64,000 bases of DNA from Coriaria nepalensis (lineage: Eukaryota; Streptophyta; Magnoliopsida; Cucurbitales; Coriariaceae). Below the pieces are notes generated by a model that worked only from the letters and a program-made list of their open reading frames with translations, did not search any database and was not told the origin of the DNA. Shown here one piece after another: positions 1-11,922 of the stretch. The DNA lies in NCBI GenBank assembly GCA_027186245.1, contig CP114485.1:4960001-5024000 (forward strand), written 5' to 3'. A program made the position numbers and the translations under genes. How positions within the stretch are numbered: position 1 is the stretch's first letter; each line of letters opens with the position of its first letter.

Positions 1-3000
1 TTGGTCATTTTAAGAGAATTAATAAACTATGTCTCCCCTGTTCAAAATTCCCAACTATATTTTAAGGATATACAGATGCAAGCTAGATATTAAGTGTAGG
101 AGATAAAAAATCTACCATAGGTTGAGTATTCACACTTACAGGTAGTGTTATTTCTTGGGGTTTCGAGAAATAAACATGCATCATGCACTCAACTATGAAG
201 TCTGAGTTTACTACTTTAGCGCAACTATAAAAGAGACAGAGTGAATAAGATATATTCTTTTAGATATTCTATTTACTTCAAAACAAGTATCTATTATATC
301 TATACATTGTGATAACCAAGCCACCTTATCCCGAGTATACACCGGAGCATATAGTGGGAAATCAAGACAAATTAGTCTTAGACATGATTATGTGAAACAA
401 TTTGTCACGACCCAAACCTTTCATAACCGGCACGTGACCCTTTTTATAACTCTCCTGGCCACGTAAGCCTCTGAGTGTAACCCTGTAAACTTAGTAATAT
501 ATATTTATACATATGTATATTACTAAGATCACTGTATAATATGAAAACTCATTTCATTAATTACTAAGATCACTATACATGTTGGGTATGTTCGACGGAG
601 CGACCTACTAATCCACATGAACCTTATTTACATTTCAAAAGTGTACTACAAAAGAATCGATAGAAAACTCCTAACAACCTGGAAGAAGTAATCGACAAAA
701 GAACTGTCAACTCCTGTCAGAGTATCACAGATGCCCAACTAAGAACAATCCACTATCTAGAGAAGGAAACATTTAACAAAAAGAGAGAGTGAGCTAAAAC
801 TCAGTGAATAAATATTACATAGTTACATTTTCAGGACAAGACTTCTGTAAACATGTACAATTAGAAAATAAATCATTAGCAAAGTCCAAATTTAATATAC
901 TAACTTCACACTAAAGAAACTCACATAGCTAAATCAATCGTTATACCCTTATCATTTCTCAACACCTATGTCAAACATATCAACTGTGTGATACCATAAT
1001 TCGACAACCTAACACAATTAAAACATCACAATGTAACCACGCAATGGTTCACATCATCACACACAAGTCGTCAATTATATATTATCCTGCCATATACGGC
1101 TATAATATTAGTATACATGTGTGACTCCGCACACATCATATATATATAATAGATCAAGGTGCACTAAGGCTATCATCACTGCTGATAGCTACAACTATCC
1201 TGACGACTTGACAATCAATAAGACAATATGCAATCGTATCGCAATCAAATCCATATGCAGAATCGCACTTCTTAATCCTACAATTGCTTCATGATCACAA
1301 TGCTTAAGACAACCATGTCTTCACAAAGAGTTCATGTGCATATCATGAAACGTTAATATACTTTAATTCAATATGAACTTAATTTCCTATATGCTTGTCC
1401 CGACTAGTGCATACCCCCTTCTTTTCTTGTTCAAATAACCATTTAAAACCAAGTCTTTCATAAAACTACTAGTATGACGAATCATTAATTTCAATCATTT
1501 ATATCCAACAAGCAAATCATAAACTATCATATCCAATCAATTAATACCCATGAAACAATTTATCATGCATGAAGGATTTAAAATACTTTATGTAACCATA
1601 TAACATTTACTCACAGTGGGATACATCAAAATTATAAAAGACATCGATTCAACTGGACTCCGGCGGAGGGTCTCTCGATGAACCTATTTCCGAAAAATAA
1701 TGAATTTATAATTATAGCTACTATTGTAAATAACTATAGGACTAAATAAGAAATTTAGATATGCCCCCTTTCGATGTCACAATACTAATTAGCCGGTATT
1801 AAAGCTAACTTAACTTAATCAATCCACCATAATCCCTAATTGTCCCAATTCGATTTTTGTTTTATGAACTAATATTCTACCAACCTAACATTACTTCTAC
1901 TTTACTATGATCGTTTTCATTTACCAGCAACCCATATACAAAAACATCTCCTTCTTCATTTCCTATTCTACCATAATTGTTACAATTTAACCCATATCCT
2001 AATAATTCCTTCACAAACCCTAATTTTTCTCAAGCAATTTAACAAATTAACACTTATTATTGAAATAACATATTCAAACCTTTAAGATATTAGGAGCATT
2101 TCGTTAAGCTAAGAAGATGAAAATTCGGAAATTTAGGGGCTAGGGTTCTTATCTTCAACCTTTAGAACCGGAAGAAATTTGACTAATCTCTAAAATTCGA
2201 AGAAGAATCAAACTCAACCCATGCAAGATTTCAAGAAAATGCTATGAATTTGAAGTTCCTAACCATGAATTTAGAGAGAGAGAGCGAGAGAGATGGTGAG
2301 AGGAGAGGGAGGGTGAGAGCAAACCATTTTTTTCTTTTCCTTCACTGGTTTATCGCAGGAGCATAGAAAAAGGGTTTTAGTTTCAAGATTTATAATTTGA
2401 CCCCCTAAACTTATTATTATTATTATTTAAACCTTTGACTTTTCAACTTTTTTTTTTGACTGGGTTCTCACACAATTAATTCAAAGTGGAATTATAGCCA
2501 TCACATTTGTGAGATTAAGTGAAAACTCGACAGATCCTTTTATCAAACATCTTTCAAAAGAATTTGTAAAGTCTACATTTAGAGGGATATGACTGAAATT
2601 CTTGAATTAAGAGATTCATCAATGATGGTAACCCAACTTAACACTAGGAAATGACTAATATTAAGTTCAAATGTTAAAAATAAGTCATTGATAAGTAGAT
2701 AGTATTTCAATACTAAACTGATGGAGCCATATCAGAGATATATAGTGCTAGTTATTACGGTTGAGGATTGAGTTTGTCAAACTCTTAATGAATTTCAATC
2801 TATGAGTGACAAGTAAGCGACAAGTATCTTAAATGTAACAAATATATTGAAAAAACTTCACCTATACGAACTTAGAGGTGGTGCCTTCTCTAATAAGAAT
2901 TAGAGTTTTTTTAAAAAAAGTTCATGAATATGATGAGCATAATGTCATAATAGTGTTAAACGAGATATATGTAGAATATATGAATTATGAGTGTCTATGT

Positions 3001-3190
3001 GTGTCCTATCACCGTTTTTGTCACATAGAAATAACTGATTCAAAGCGTTGAGCTGCCTAGGATTTTGACATAACTTTATGACACTTACACTAAGGTAAAG
3101 TTCAAATCGAAAGATACTTTATTTTATGTATATGCACCATCTTAAAATTCTGATAGATTAATTTTCATTCACACTTTAACCAATGAGGAA
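1..3190 (+). mobile_element. Degenerate Ty1/Copia remnant: 3' end of pol and 3' internal region
   Basis: Bases 1-402 and 2473-3190 align by eye, with many substitutions, to 59985-60320 and 60321-61023 of the younger Copia copy in this window. The first part is the RNase H end of pol (a YTDAS-like motif is readable, broken by stops). The second is the end of pol plus the untranslated stretch before the 3' LTR. The copy enters from outside the window, so its 5' part is not visible. It is split by a later insertion at 403-2472. No intact reading frame remains, so this is a dead, clearly older family member. Confidence 0.85.
403..2472. mobile_element. 2.07-kb TG...CA insertion, probably a solo LTR, inside the Copia remnant
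   Basis: The insert begins TGTCACGACCC and ends GGGTTCTCACA, which are short imperfect inverted ends of the TG...CA type. It is flanked by a perfect 5-bp direct repeat CAATT (398-402 and 2473-2477). Removing it restores the Copia sequence exactly as found at 60315-60335. It has no open reading frame, no internal LTR pair, and a GA-rich tract near 2276-2320. A 5-bp duplication and TG/CA ends are what LTR-retrotransposon integration leaves, so a solo LTR formed by LTR-LTR recombination is the simplest reading. A non-autonomous element is possible. Family (Gypsy or Copia) is not determined. Confidence 0.75.
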
Positions 3191-3798
3191 TGTTGGATTT
3201 TTTCAATTGGTTAAAGTGAAATGAAATGGATTGTTAGACTTTGACCAGGACTCGCACTTGCACTCGCACACGTGCGTGGCGTGAGCGTGAGATGCTTATT
3301 AGGCGCACTTGACACATTGCACATTTGTGACGTGGCGGCCTGTGGCGGCCGACCGACTGCCACGTACGGTGGTTGACCAATTTAATTTTACTTTTTTATT
3401 TAAACGGTTATCAATTAAAATGATTAGTTACTGTTGGAGTTTGAATTTCGAGAATTCAAATATGTAACAATTAAAACAATTTTTCCTAAGAATATGACTG
3501 TTCATGAAATAATATATTATTTCACGAACATGTGCTAATTTCACTAATAAATATGAGAAATCTGTAAAGAAGTAAAACCTATTTTCTTCTACCCAATTTT
3601 CTTATTGTCAAAAACCGAACACATACGTATATTTCAGAACAAAAGTTTCACAATTACTTGTGAAATTTTGTAGAAACTTGTAATATCTTGAATACTATTT
3701 TTACAGTAACCTACAAACAATCAGAGAATGTGAAAATATTATTTTTTGAAAAATATATCTATTACGTATTTGAAGTCTCGATTAGTAAACTATTAACA
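3191..3798 (+). repeat. Old 3' LTR of the Copia remnant
   Basis: Starts TGTTGG directly after the purine-rich tract and ends ATTAACA, matching the LTR ends at 61024 and 61746. It is 608 bp against 723 bp for the young copy and lacks an internal segment of about 120 bp (the part with an A-run and the AATAAAT stretches). It keeps the GC-rich CACGTG-containing region and the palindrome near the TATA region (3505-3524). Substitutions are far more frequent than between the two young LTRs. Confidence 0.85.
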
Positions 3799-4690
3799 AA
3801 GGAAACAATAATTCAAGACAAAAAATATAGAAACCAGTAAGGGAAGTTTTACATGATTGTCGCCAATCTTAGTATGCCCGGAATAATCTTGGAAGTATCT
3901 TACATGTGATGGTTACACCTAGACATGTCATGTAACATACGACAACAATCAACTAGAGTTGGCTTTACCTTATAATAAGAGAGGCAATGACTTATGATCT
4001 AATATATTATGAGACTCAAAATAATTGTGGTATATATATAATTATTAAAATTTGAGAATTTATTAAAAAAAATCTTTTATCATATTTATAAAAAATATTT
4101 CATATTTTTTAAAAAATAAAATAATTAATGAACCCATTTTCATACATTTTATTAAAACATTTTTTTTCACTCAAACGGATGATATAATTTATATATATAA
4201 TTTTTTTTAAATGTATATTTTATATCAAAATAATCCCATACTATACACTATCCACTCTATATCAAAAGAATCCCAATATATATTAAAATTTAACTTATGG
4301 CCCGATCAACTCTGAAGATTTAACATAATCTTCTATCTCAAGACCATCTTTCGAAATTAAGCAGAGTCTACTAGTTTTATAGCTTAGACAATGACATGTT
4401 GACACTACCTAATCTGAAGTACTGAGAATTTAATTTAATCTCCTAATTCTATAGTATCCACTATCCACATAAATGAAGCTTTCGTCAAGGTTTATATACC
4501 CATCAGTTTTATATTCTCACCCTCACCTATTAAAGAAAAGAAACCTTATTCAATAATGAAGTAGGTGATATTGCACTTCAACATTTAACTACACCAGCCA
4601 TGGTGGTACCCAAAAGTGACATATAAACTAAAAGAAGAAATCTCAAAAGTGACAGAAATATAAAAGAAAAAGAACAAAAGGTAGTTTAGG
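3799..4690. other. AT-rich spacer, no gene seen
   Basis: AT-rich sequence with A/T runs and no reading frame that resembles a protein. It separates the dead Copia copy from the 3' end of the minus-strand gene that follows. The 3' end of the old Copia insertion lies at its left edge, but the matching target duplication would be outside the window. Confidence 0.5.
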
Positions 4691-4695
4691 CAGAG

Positions 4696-5851
4696 TAGTG
4701 GGTATAGAAGTTTACTTTGCCTTTTCCGTGTATCAGAAGAATTGCTGATTCCACGAGGCAGGAACCTGTACCACAAGACCCGTTTCTTGAACCCGACCCC
4801 CCCAGAAAAACCGCCCTCCTACCTAAATCAGGCTGCTGCTGCTGCTGCTGTTGCTGCATGGGAGACGCATACCATGTGCTCGACGAAAAACCTTGCGGAT
4901 TAGGTGCCCAGCCACCATTGCCAGACTTGCCAGAAGCTCTGCCTTTCATTTGAAATTGCTGGAATTGTTCTTTAGGCACACACTGCTGAAGATACTTCTC
5001 GCTGGAATTGTTGGTTCGTTTTTGCATGTATGAAAATACTTCTCGCTTCACAACTTGCTCCAATTGCTCAACCATTTTCTACAGAACAGTCAGTATCAAA
5101 CTTATTTGCGCTGGATAAAGTTGAATACAAAATTTGAAAATAGGATCAATCTTTACACTAACATGATCATCAGCAACAATCTATGATATCAAATTAGGTC
5201 CATCAGCATGTGAATATTCGCAATTCCAAACGCAGTTTTCCCCCAAAACTGGTGTTAATGGTGGCGATGGCTCCTGAGAAGCTCCCTTTGGGCTACCCTG
5301 GCTTGAGGCCAAAGGCGACCGTAGCGTTGATTGTGGCGAACCAACCAAACCACAAGACTGAAAGAGGAAACAAACCAAAATTCAAACGAAACAAAACCAG
5401 AAATCAGATTTCAGAGGTTTTACAGAAAGAATTCGAATCGCGAACCCTGAAAAAATTTAACAAAGAAAAAAAAGGAAGAAAAGGAGTGTTTTCGCTACAC
5501 GAACTGCGACTAGACTATACCTGTTCAAATTTCCGAGTGTCAATACTTGGAATTTCGAGCTTACTATCGTCGTCTTGAAGCATGTACTGAGCCATCTCGC
5601 GAGACAGCTCGGCAATGTAATCGTCATCATCATCTTCGTCTCTGTCACTTCCTATTTCGCAAGAACCGAGTTCAGACTCGTCCGGAGAACTCAAACTCGA
5701 GTTAAATCCGAGAGAGCTCACAGGATTTCTGATTACTCGAGCAACTTTCATAGCCAAAGAAGTTCTTGTTCGTCGGAGAGTCCTGTTCATCGTCCTCAGA
5801 GAGAAACTGCGTAGGAAGCATTAATTCTGTGCTTCGATGGTCCATATCCAT
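4696..5851 (-). pseudogene. Plant-specific unknown protein (UCP022280-like), frame broken
   Basis: Minus-strand gene with at least three exons: about 5521-5851, 5357 downward (end unclear), and about 5078 downward. Readable conserved pieces are an N-terminal ELMLPTQF, an acidic DDDDDYIAELSREMAQYMLQDDD-like stretch, SPQSTL with SPPLTP, a Gln run (4834-4858), and RAVFLGGSGSRNGSCGTG. These match my memory of a plant family without known biochemical function, whose C-terminus normally reads GTGVFLPR. Two single-base breaks are apparent. One lies between the start and the ARVIRNPVSSLGF segment (about 5720-5800). The other is in the GTG/FLPR motif (about 4761-4770), where FLPRG continues in another frame. 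The gene is either decaying or affected by assembly indels. Exon 2's end and the true stop are unsettled. Confidence 0.6.
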
Positions 5852-6390
5852 CAGGTGCTGCAGAGCTTCGTAGCGCCAAGTTCAGTTGGAGTTCAATAAT
5901 TGCGAGGACGCTGTAAGTATAACTGCTTCCCAGTCCCCAGATACAGAGCCGGAGAGAGAGGGGGGGACTGATTAAGAAAATAGATTTAGTTATTTAATTG
6001 CAGTAACTGTTTAACGGGATGGAGCATATAAGATTACCATGAAATGGGCCCGTGGGCTGGATTTGGGCTTTCAAGCAGTCGACCGTTACCGTACAGTTGT
6101 CCAAGCCGATGACCAGGTTTTGTTTTTTGTTTTTTTTCGGTCGATAGCTAACGACCAGTTGACCACTTGCCCATTTGTCGCGTACATGGTTTGTGCCTTA
6201 AAAAGGGATTTCCATTAATTGGGGATTTGAATGTCTCAGTTTGGGGATTTCCATTACGGGGGTGGACAAAATCTCTGCCTGATGAATGTCTCAGTTTGGG
6301 GATTTGAAGGGATGCCCAATTTACGTGAATAAATGTCTCGGTTTGGAATATGATATTGGTACTGATTTTATACATAGATTAAGATATTAG

Positions 6391-6606
6391 TACTGATTTT
6401 GGATTATTCTGATGAGATCTCTATAAGTTTCATACTATCAAATATGATTTATTATGGGTAGTACTGATTTTGGATTATTTTCGATGAGATCTCTATAAGT
6501 TGCATACTATCAAATATGATTTATCATGGGTAATACTGATTTTAGATTATTTTCGATGAGATCTCTATAAGTTGCATACTATCGAATATGATTTATCATG
6601 AGTTTT
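6391..6606. repeat. Tandem repeat, three units of about 72 bp
   Basis: Units start at 6391, 6462 and 6534, each with TACTGATTTTGGATTATT (third unit TTTAGATTATT), then GATGAGATCTCTATAAGTT, then an AAATATGATTTAT segment ending ATGGGTA or ATGAGT. Unit spacing is 71 and 72 bp. Units differ by a few substitutions and one indel, so the array is not brand new. No function is suggested. Confidence 0.9.
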
Positions 6607-6739
6607 TCGTAAAAGTATATTATTTAAAAGCATTACAATATAATTAATTATATGTATGATTTATCCTCTACTGTGCTACACTTATCTTTCACTAAGTCTC
6701 CACTCATCCTCTTTTTGTTTTCATTTTCCCTATATGTTC

Positions 6740-7850
6740 ATAATAGGTATATGATTATCAAATACTTGAGTTGAAAGTGTATGCACGTCAAGACAATTGG
6801 ATTAAACCCGGTAAATATATATTTTGTGAGATACAATCTTATTTATAAATATTATTGATATTATTATTTGCTCAATAATAATAAAGGTGTTAATCTATTT
6901 ATTTATCATGTTTATTAATTATGCTGAAATTAATATTTGATGTTTTATTAATACATATTATGATAAAGTCTAGTATTTTAAGTTGTACACTTTGGAGACC
7001 ATGATCTCAAAAATGGACATTGATGTTTTGAATAAACAATCACATAATTCATCACCTAAAGTGTTTATGATGGTCGATGTCATGATCATTAGTATTAGTA
7101 AAACATTATAATGATTATGTGGGTGCTTAATAGAAACTAAAGATACCGAACATGACACTTAGATAATTTTCAATAGTAATACATATCCTGAATGTTAATG
7201 AGAATTATCTAGTGACTATATTACATGCGGTTCTTAAACTGAGATCGCCATAGTGTCTATGTGTCGGGTTTCGTACTTTGACATCATTCCAATTAATCTT
7301 AACTATGGGTGAATATATGGTGAACCGTTGAGTATGAAATATTGTACATGAAGGTTGTGAGTAATCAAAAAGGAATTCATTGCTTCCAAATTTAGAAAAA
7401 GTCTTATAAATTATTTATTTTATTGAACAATGAAATCCTTGTAAAGTAATATAGTATGAAAAGAATTTCAATAAATCAATTGTCTATGTTCATTAAAGAT
7501 ATAACAGTTCATAAGATTTGTCTATTATGATTTCATAGTTAAACTATGCCCTGGGACGAATCGGGACATTGACTAGATAAAATGATTATTATTGTATAGT
7601 TGTTAGTCACAATAAGTTATTTTGGAAAATACTTACTTCTCCTTTCTTGGATAGCTTTAATACTTTGTTAGAAGTCATTCTTAGCTTAGATGTTTAAATT
7701 AATTAATCATGAGATGATTGAATTAACTATTTAGTTTAAAATGTATTTTAGAATTAAACAAATCTAATTATGAATTAGGTAAAATCATAAAGTGTTATGA
7801 GATTTTTCTACCGGCGTGATGTAAAACCTAATCGGTCACATGTATTAAAG
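6740..7850 (+). repeat. 1.1-kb dispersed repeat, copy A
   Basis: Matches the reverse complement of about 26095-27230 over its length with moderate divergence. Shared landmarks include TTTTAAGTTGT, TAATGATTATGT, GATACCGAAC, TTCCAATTAATC, and the end segment TCTACCGGCGTGATGTA then CCTAATCGGTCACA. After CGGTCACA the two copies no longer align, marking one boundary. There is no reading frame. It could be an LTR or a non-autonomous element; no terminal repeats or target duplications were identified. Confidence 0.75.
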
Positions 7851-9306
7851 TTCAGGCGTAACTTAATTAACTTTTCTACAATGATAAGGAAAATGAATAG
7901 GCTTGATTTTAGGGTTAAAATTATAATTTGTCTTATAGTATGATTCTAAGAGTAAAATGGTAAATTTTTAATTTATTAATTATAATATTATGTAATTTTA
8001 TTAGCACAACTAAGTATAACATTAATTTAATTAGAAATTAATAATTTATATCATAACTATTTATGAATTATAAAAGTATCTCGAAAGTCTATAATTAGTA
8101 ATTATACATTAAAAGTTTAATGAACTAATTTGTTAATTATATTTCATAAGCTAAATAAATCAAGTATTGATTAAAATACATTGGCTAAATACTCATGACA
8201 AGGTCGATTATATATCAAGTGTGTTTGACCTATTGTTTTCTTAATTGGTTTAATGAAATATAATATTATTAAGAAACCTCATACCTAATAGAATATTTAT
8301 TATAAATATCTCATTAAAGTAGCAGAAAATAAGAAAAAGCTTGTACTTGCCTCTTGACTCTCTTAATTGGAATCTAGAGTGTGAGAAAATGAGATTTTTT
8401 TTTTTACGAATTCTTTGAATCATATGATGTGATCCGCGCAAGTTTCAAATTTTTTTTAAATATATAATAATACCCAATATATCATGTGCTCATAAAAATT
8501 GGTCGGATCGAGTATAGATAAAATAATCATACCTACTTTGCGGGACAGTTTCAGATCTCAAGCTTGATATGCGCAGCAGAGGTCTTGGTACCTAAAGGTA
8601 CCACTTTTTTTTAATTTTTAATTTTATTAATTCTACTTTTAATTTTAGACATAGGTATGAGATTGAATGAATTACATTTGATGCATGAAATTTGGCCTGT
8701 TATAATATGGGATCGATCAAATTATAGGGTTTTTCTTGAGAGTGTGACCAGTCATGTTATGGCTAATGCGCTTGCCCTGTTATTATTGTCAAGGATCTGA
8801 GTGGTACATGGTTTGTGATAATATTGCACATCTGGTGCCTCCAAGAAAATGTTCAAAATTCAAAATAATTAAAAATGAAAAAAAAAAATTTAATATGTTT
8901 CGTAATATTTTTGGATTCGATTCAGATGCAATTCATATAAGTGTATTTTATTAGATTTTTTCAGAAAATCCCAAATGAATTTGAGAGAAGTTGGAGAGTG
9001 CAAATGTTGTAAAAAGTTGTTGTTGCAAAGGTTTATCATGTTTTATGAAAATTCGTTTCCAACATTAGGTTTTAGGCCATTCTCTTTATCGTTAGTGGTA
9101 GAAGTTTGACTTGTAACAAATTATTCTTATCAGCTTCATGCCGTAGCGAAAATATGCAGCACAGTAATAATGTCGGAAAAATGACAACCTTAAAACGACA
9201 TCGCTTACTAGAAAAAAGGAAATTACTTTGAACTTTCTAATTGCTTCGCGTGCTACCTTTGCTTGCCAAATAATGCACGACACAAGGGCCATAAGTTACT
9301 CAAAAC

Positions 9307-9960
9307 TTGGACTACACTTCTCAACCGAAAGAGTGTTTTCAAAACTCGGAAGAAAATGGGGGTTTTTTCCCCTTCCAATTGTCTAAAAAATCATTCATCA
9401 AGTATCACTCCCACCTAGGAGACATGTCCGACATGTCGTTTCGGAGAGCAACCTCGACGAAAATTCACGTCATGGCCATAGACGGCGTTGTTAACGTGAA
9501 CTCACTCTTCAGCCTAGCAATCTTCGTCGGCCTCACTTCAACCGATCCAAACAGCAACCTCACCGGCGCCGACTCACCGTGCGTTGCCAGATCCAGACTC
9601 GCGGAAGAGCTTGTAGCTTGCCACGTGTACTCCTTCAGCTCCTTCCTTTTCTCCAGCCTAATCGCCTTGGCTCTGAAGCAAGCCATTAAAATCTCAAACG
9701 GTGACTCAGACATTCTTAACGCCGAACATGCAAACGTCAACACGGCTGCGTTTCGAGCCGGAATACTGATTTCGGCACTCGGGTCGGTTATTGGATGTGG
9801 GTTCTTGACAATGGCGTTGGTTGATTTGGTTCAGATCAAGCTTGGCAGTTTAGGTTGTGGAAGTTTGAATACTTTCGCCGCAATTGGTCCTTTGGTTATT
9901 CTGGTTCCTTTTGCTCTAACAATTTATGTATTTCTTGTTCTTTATGCTTTTACTCGCTAG
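9307..9960 (+). CDS. MEE60-like multi-pass membrane protein
   Basis: A single-exon frame of 217 residues. From about residue 50 it reads KIHVMAIDGVVNVNSLF, then LVACHVYSFSSFLFSSLIALALKQAI, GILISALGSVIGCGFLTMALVDLVQIKLG and a hydrophobic C-terminus ending LVLYAFTR. This pattern fits the plant family related to Arabidopsis MEE60 (maternal effect embryo arrest 60): small proteins with about four hydrophobic segments, biochemical role unknown. The first ATG (9307) gives MDYTSQPKEC; a later ATG at 9424 (MSDMSFRR) is closer to the usual start of family members as I remember them, so the start is uncertain. The 3' region has an A-run (about 10028-10046). It is the first of a run of intact housekeeping-type genes. 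Confidence 0.75.
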   Translation: MDYTSQPKECFQNSEENGGFFPFQLSKKSFIKYHSHLGDMSDMSFRRATSTKIHVMAIDGVVNVNSLFSLAIFVGLTSTDPNSNLTGADSPCVARSRLAEELVACHVYSFSSFLFSSLIALALKQAIKISNGDSDILNAEHANVNTAAFRAGILISALGSVIGCGFLTMALVDLVQIKLGSLGCGSLNTFAAIGPLVILVPFALTIYVFLVLYAFTR

Positions 9961-10408
9961 GATTTCTGGCTTTTCGAATCCTTGTGCTTGATTTGATGGA
10001 AAATCATAACGACGTATCAGAAACGGAGGAAAAAAAAAAAAAAAAAACCTCTTCTTCTCTTTTATGGCGGGAAACAATATCTTACAGGCTTACAGCAAAA
10101 GGCGTCCTTTTTGCAGCATTTAAATATATTGCCGCTATCGGCTTGAAAAATTAAGCTAAATTTGAAAATTTTGATAGGTGGTTCCAGATGTGAATGCTCT
10201 CATCATTTTCATTTTTTCGGCATTTTCCTTCATATTGTGTCTCTCTCGGTGCCACAGCTCGGATCAATGCGATTTCCCATATCAATCTCTTACTCTAAAC
10301 CAAAACTAATCTATAAACCTCCTTAAATTCCCTTGTGCTTCAAACCCTCTTTCCTTCTACTCAATCCCACCTGTAAAAATTCCTCAAAATTGCAGTGTTT
10401 GTCAAGAA

Positions 10409-10630
10409 ATGGCCTCAAAGATCTCATGCCAGAAGGCTCGAACGACATGCTATGACCCTTTAAAAGAGATCATGAACTCCACATATTCACCACTCACCAC
10501 TTCTAGAAAGAGGTCAATTACGTGAAGAAGAACAAGCATACCAAAGTAATCAAAAGAGCCGACACAAAAACAAAAACGACATCCAAAGCTTGGTCTCAGA
10601 GAAAATCATAACAAAGAGGTCTGTTTTTCC
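10409..10630 (+). CDS. Candidate small basic protein, possible frameshift
   Basis: An ATG at 10409 opens a 38-codon frame (MASKISCQKARTTCYDPLKE at the start) that stops at 10523-10525. From about 10510 the +1 frame continues for some 30 codons with a Lys-rich sequence (NYVKKNKHTKVIKRADTKTK). A single-base indel near 10505-10515 would join them into a basic protein of about 70 residues. I do not recognise a family. The call rests only on coding-like composition in two adjoining frames; it may be chance. Confidence 0.25.
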
Positions 10631-10733
10631 ATGTTCCAATATAGATGTAATCAAATTCAAATAGACACTAAATAATCATGTGGGTATCAGAATAATTGGT
10701 TAAAGAACGAAGAATCCGGAAAGAGCACAAATC

Positions 10734-11922
10734 TCAGCATAAACCGAAAATCTCTTCAGGAGGATCATAAACATGCTGATCTGGAAAAAGCTCCTCAAAA
10801 TCTTGCTTTACTCGGTTTCTCAAAAGTGGATGCGGAAGAAGACCCTTTAACAAGATCCTAAATGGTAACTCTTCTGGTGGGTCCGGAGAATTCTTCATAT
10901 CCTCAAAAATGTTCATTGCATCAGCGGGAGATCCATATTTCAAAAAGCCTCTGATAACTTCAGTGTGTGTTTGAGAATCTGGAAATAATTCCTCTTTTCT
11001 CATGCTTTCCCACAATTCCATTGCATCCTCCATTTTATTACTCTTGGCCAATGCAATGATCAAGTCTTTGTATAAGTAGACATCGGGTTTGTACCATTCC
11101 TGTTTTTGCATTACCTTAAAAATCTGAAAATTTTGATTGAGTTTGCTAGTAAGAATAAACAGTGACAATAAATTCTCTGTATTCAAAATAATAAAAATGG
11201 AAATTTGTTGATGGTGATGTTCATCGACACAAGAAAGGATTCAACAGGAAATGAGAACACAGGTTATTCGGAATTCCATATTCACTTGAAAGGACGAATT
11301 AGAAATCAATTTCATTTTTCGGAATCCAAGCAGTTTATTTGAAATGGAATTTCGAAATCATGGCAGAAGTTGGAGGTTGAGGAGTCCAAAATACTTGGTT
11401 CCGAGCAATGGAATTTGATCCATAAATCAATTAAATGGAATAAAATGCAATCCACAATTTAAAATGAAAATCTAAGAACCCAGATGAGAAAATGAAACAA
11501 AAGGGCAACTTGAAGCAGGGGGGAAAAGAAGAAGAAGAAGAAACCTTGAAAGCTAAAGCGACCTCCTCCTGACGCTCAAGCTCAATGAGAACAGCAATCA
11601 TATCCAACTTCAAGAGCCTCAAAACGTGCGTTTTGATGAACTTCTGAAGCTTCTCTTGGTCATCCTTAAACCTCTTCAACCCTAATATGACAAAAATTGC
11701 TTCTTTCCCGATCACCTTCTTCCCCCTCCAGAGAGGTCCTCTTGGTCTCCCATCATGGTAGAGCCTAAACCCACATGTGGGCCCGTTCGAATCGGATACT
11801 GAAATTGCAGTCTGCGATTCTGCATCAAATAGAGCCGCTCTAATGGGATTTCTCGTCAGGTTGTGACGGAATATTGACACGAAAAGTGGGAATTTTGATC
11901 TGGAGAAGAGACGATTCGACAT
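10734..11922 (-). CDS. THA8-like short pentatricopeptide repeat protein
   Basis: Two exons on the minus strand: 11545-11922 and 10734-11123, joined in phase 0 across GT-AG borders (...ALAFK / IFKVMQ...), giving 255 residues. After a basic N-terminus suited to organelle import comes RGPLWRGKKVIGKEAIFVIL, then PPR-type helical repeats (YKPDVYLYKDLIIALAKSNK, AMELWESMRKEELFPDSQTH, YGSPADAMNIFEDMK) and a C-terminus ending HVYDPPEEIFGLC. This is the small P-class PPR family of THA8 and THA8-like proteins; THA8 is needed for splicing of some group II introns in chloroplasts. Which relative this is, and its RNA target, cannot be read here. Gene order beside RABA2 and PP1 resembles Arabidopsis THA8L (At3g46870 as I recall it). 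Confidence 0.85.
11124..11544 (-). other. Intron of the THA8-like gene
   Basis: Starts GT at 11544-11543 and ends CAG at 11126-11124 on the minus strand, separating the two coding exons in phase 0. The only other content is AT-rich sequence. Confidence 0.8.

Larger units (their letters stand above)
5860..9300. other. Long AT-rich spacer with repeats, no gene seen
   Basis: Between the unknown minus-strand gene and the MEE60-like gene. It holds a GATTT/CTCAG short-motif repetition (6215-6345), a 72-bp tandem repeat (6391-6606) and one copy of a 1.1-kb dispersed repeat (about 6740-7850), listed separately. The rest (7850-9300) is AT-rich with no frame resembling a known protein. Confidence 0.6.
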
